Shown here: positions 6,076 through 6,245 of the stretch, in pieces | Layout of the letters: the number at the start of each line of letters is the position of its first letter | Position numbering within the stretch: position 1 is the stretch's first letter | NCBI GenBank assembly: GCA_030672555.1 | Contig: DAOVGD010000014.1 | Coordinates: forward strand, 1-6,245 | Source: Desulfobacterales bacterium | GTDB taxonomy: Bacteria; Desulfobacterota; Desulfobacteria; Desulfobacterales; C00003106 | Direction of reading: 5' to 3' | Length of the DNA: 6,245 nucleotides | Program-made: the position numbers and the translations under genes | The notes under the pieces: model-generated | Database searches by the model: none | What the model was told of the DNA's origin: nothing | What the model saw: the letters and a program-made list of their open reading frames with translations, nothing else

Positions 6076-6207
6076 TTTATTGAGTCCTGGAAAACCCTGT
6101 CGTCTGGGCGGGGTCAGAGCCCATTGGCTCTGCCGATCCGTTTACTGGGGAATGGTGGAGTACTCCATAAAACGCCCAAGGCCACGTCCTCTGGGCGTGG
6201 ATTCTTT
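6076..6207 (-). promoter_or_regulatory. Structured 5' leader of the receiver-kinase gene
   Basis: This is the stretch between the predicted transcription start and the kinase ATG. In RNA order it has a hairpin at the very 5' end (6200-6193 with 6189-6182, one G-U pair, 3-nt loop), a 12-base perfect palindrome (6156-6167), a 7-bp stem with a 4-nt loop (6132-6126 with 6121-6115), then the ribosome site. The segment acgccca (transcript sense, 6198-6192) can pair with tgggcgt (6178-6172), and cgccca (6110-6105) can pair with the same tgggcgt. These pairings exclude each other. Bases 6099-6113 and 6186-6200 are near-identical direct repeats (13 of 15). I do not recognise a known riboswitch, and no terminator U-run is present. 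Confidence 0.45.
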
Positions 6208-6213
6208 ACTAGT

Positions 6214-6242
6214 ATTATAGGGGTACGTTTCTCTTATGTCAA
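6214..6242 (-). promoter_or_regulatory. Consensus sigma-70 promoter for the receiver-kinase gene
   Basis: On the minus strand TTGACA (6242-6237) is followed by exactly 17 bases and TATAAT (6219-6214). Both hexamers are perfect matches to the housekeeping sigma-70 consensus at the optimal spacing. Transcription should start near 6207, giving a leader of about 130 nt before the ATG at 6075. No operator was recognised, although the 12-base palindrome TGGAGTACTCCA (6156-6167) downstream could be a protein site. Confidence 0.85.
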
Positions 6243-6245
6243 ACA

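Noticed and set aside
6088..6100. Resemblance of ctggaaaaccctg to the lacZ-alpha vector region
   Set aside because: Only about ten bases match and the neighbouring sequence differs, so vector contamination is not supported.

Overview
The window looks like ordinary chromosomal DNA from an uncultured anaerobic Gram-negative bacterium. Desulfobacterota (Deltaproteobacteria) is my best guess. It rests on the style of the aminotransferase, the cytoplasmic receiver-PAS-kinase and the stand-alone NifU-type scaffold, so it is inference and not proof. Coding DNA is compact, but every gap between genes holds at least one inverted or tandem repeat.

Layout. Bases 1-383 have no gene; they hold a 98-base-period direct repeat, a 17-base tandem duplication and a pair of 22-base inverted repeats. 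A small SEC-C metal-binding protein follows on + (384-671), then a hairpin repeat. On - lie a Spy/CpxP/ZraP-like metal-response protein without a visible signal peptide (811-1182) and, upstream of it in the same frame, a complete PLP-dependent class I aminotransferase (1297-2478). A 472-base gap with two inverted repeats leads to fabH on + (2951-3952). This converges on a NifU C-terminal-domain iron-sulfur scaffold on - (4026-4247), with an inverted repeat between them. A 367-base gap carries a 251-base repeat element with 40-base ends. The last gene, on -, is a cytoplasmic receiver-PAS-histidine kinase (4615-6075). It is preceded by a leader of about 130 nt and a textbook sigma-70 promoter (TTGACA, 17 bases, TATAAT).

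The genes do not form one pathway. They are housekeeping functions (amino-acid metabolism, fatty-acid initiation, Fe-S cluster delivery), one stress-type protein, one small metal-binding protein and one signalling protein.

No CRISPR array, transposase, tRNA, rRNA, toxin-antitoxin pair or defence gene is visible. Two non-coding patterns are the most interesting things here. First, four intergenic elements share one architecture (short degenerate tandem units of 7, 10, 8 and 7 bases, a spacer, then the same units inverted). Second, the kinase leader has three segments that could pair in mutually exclusive ways.
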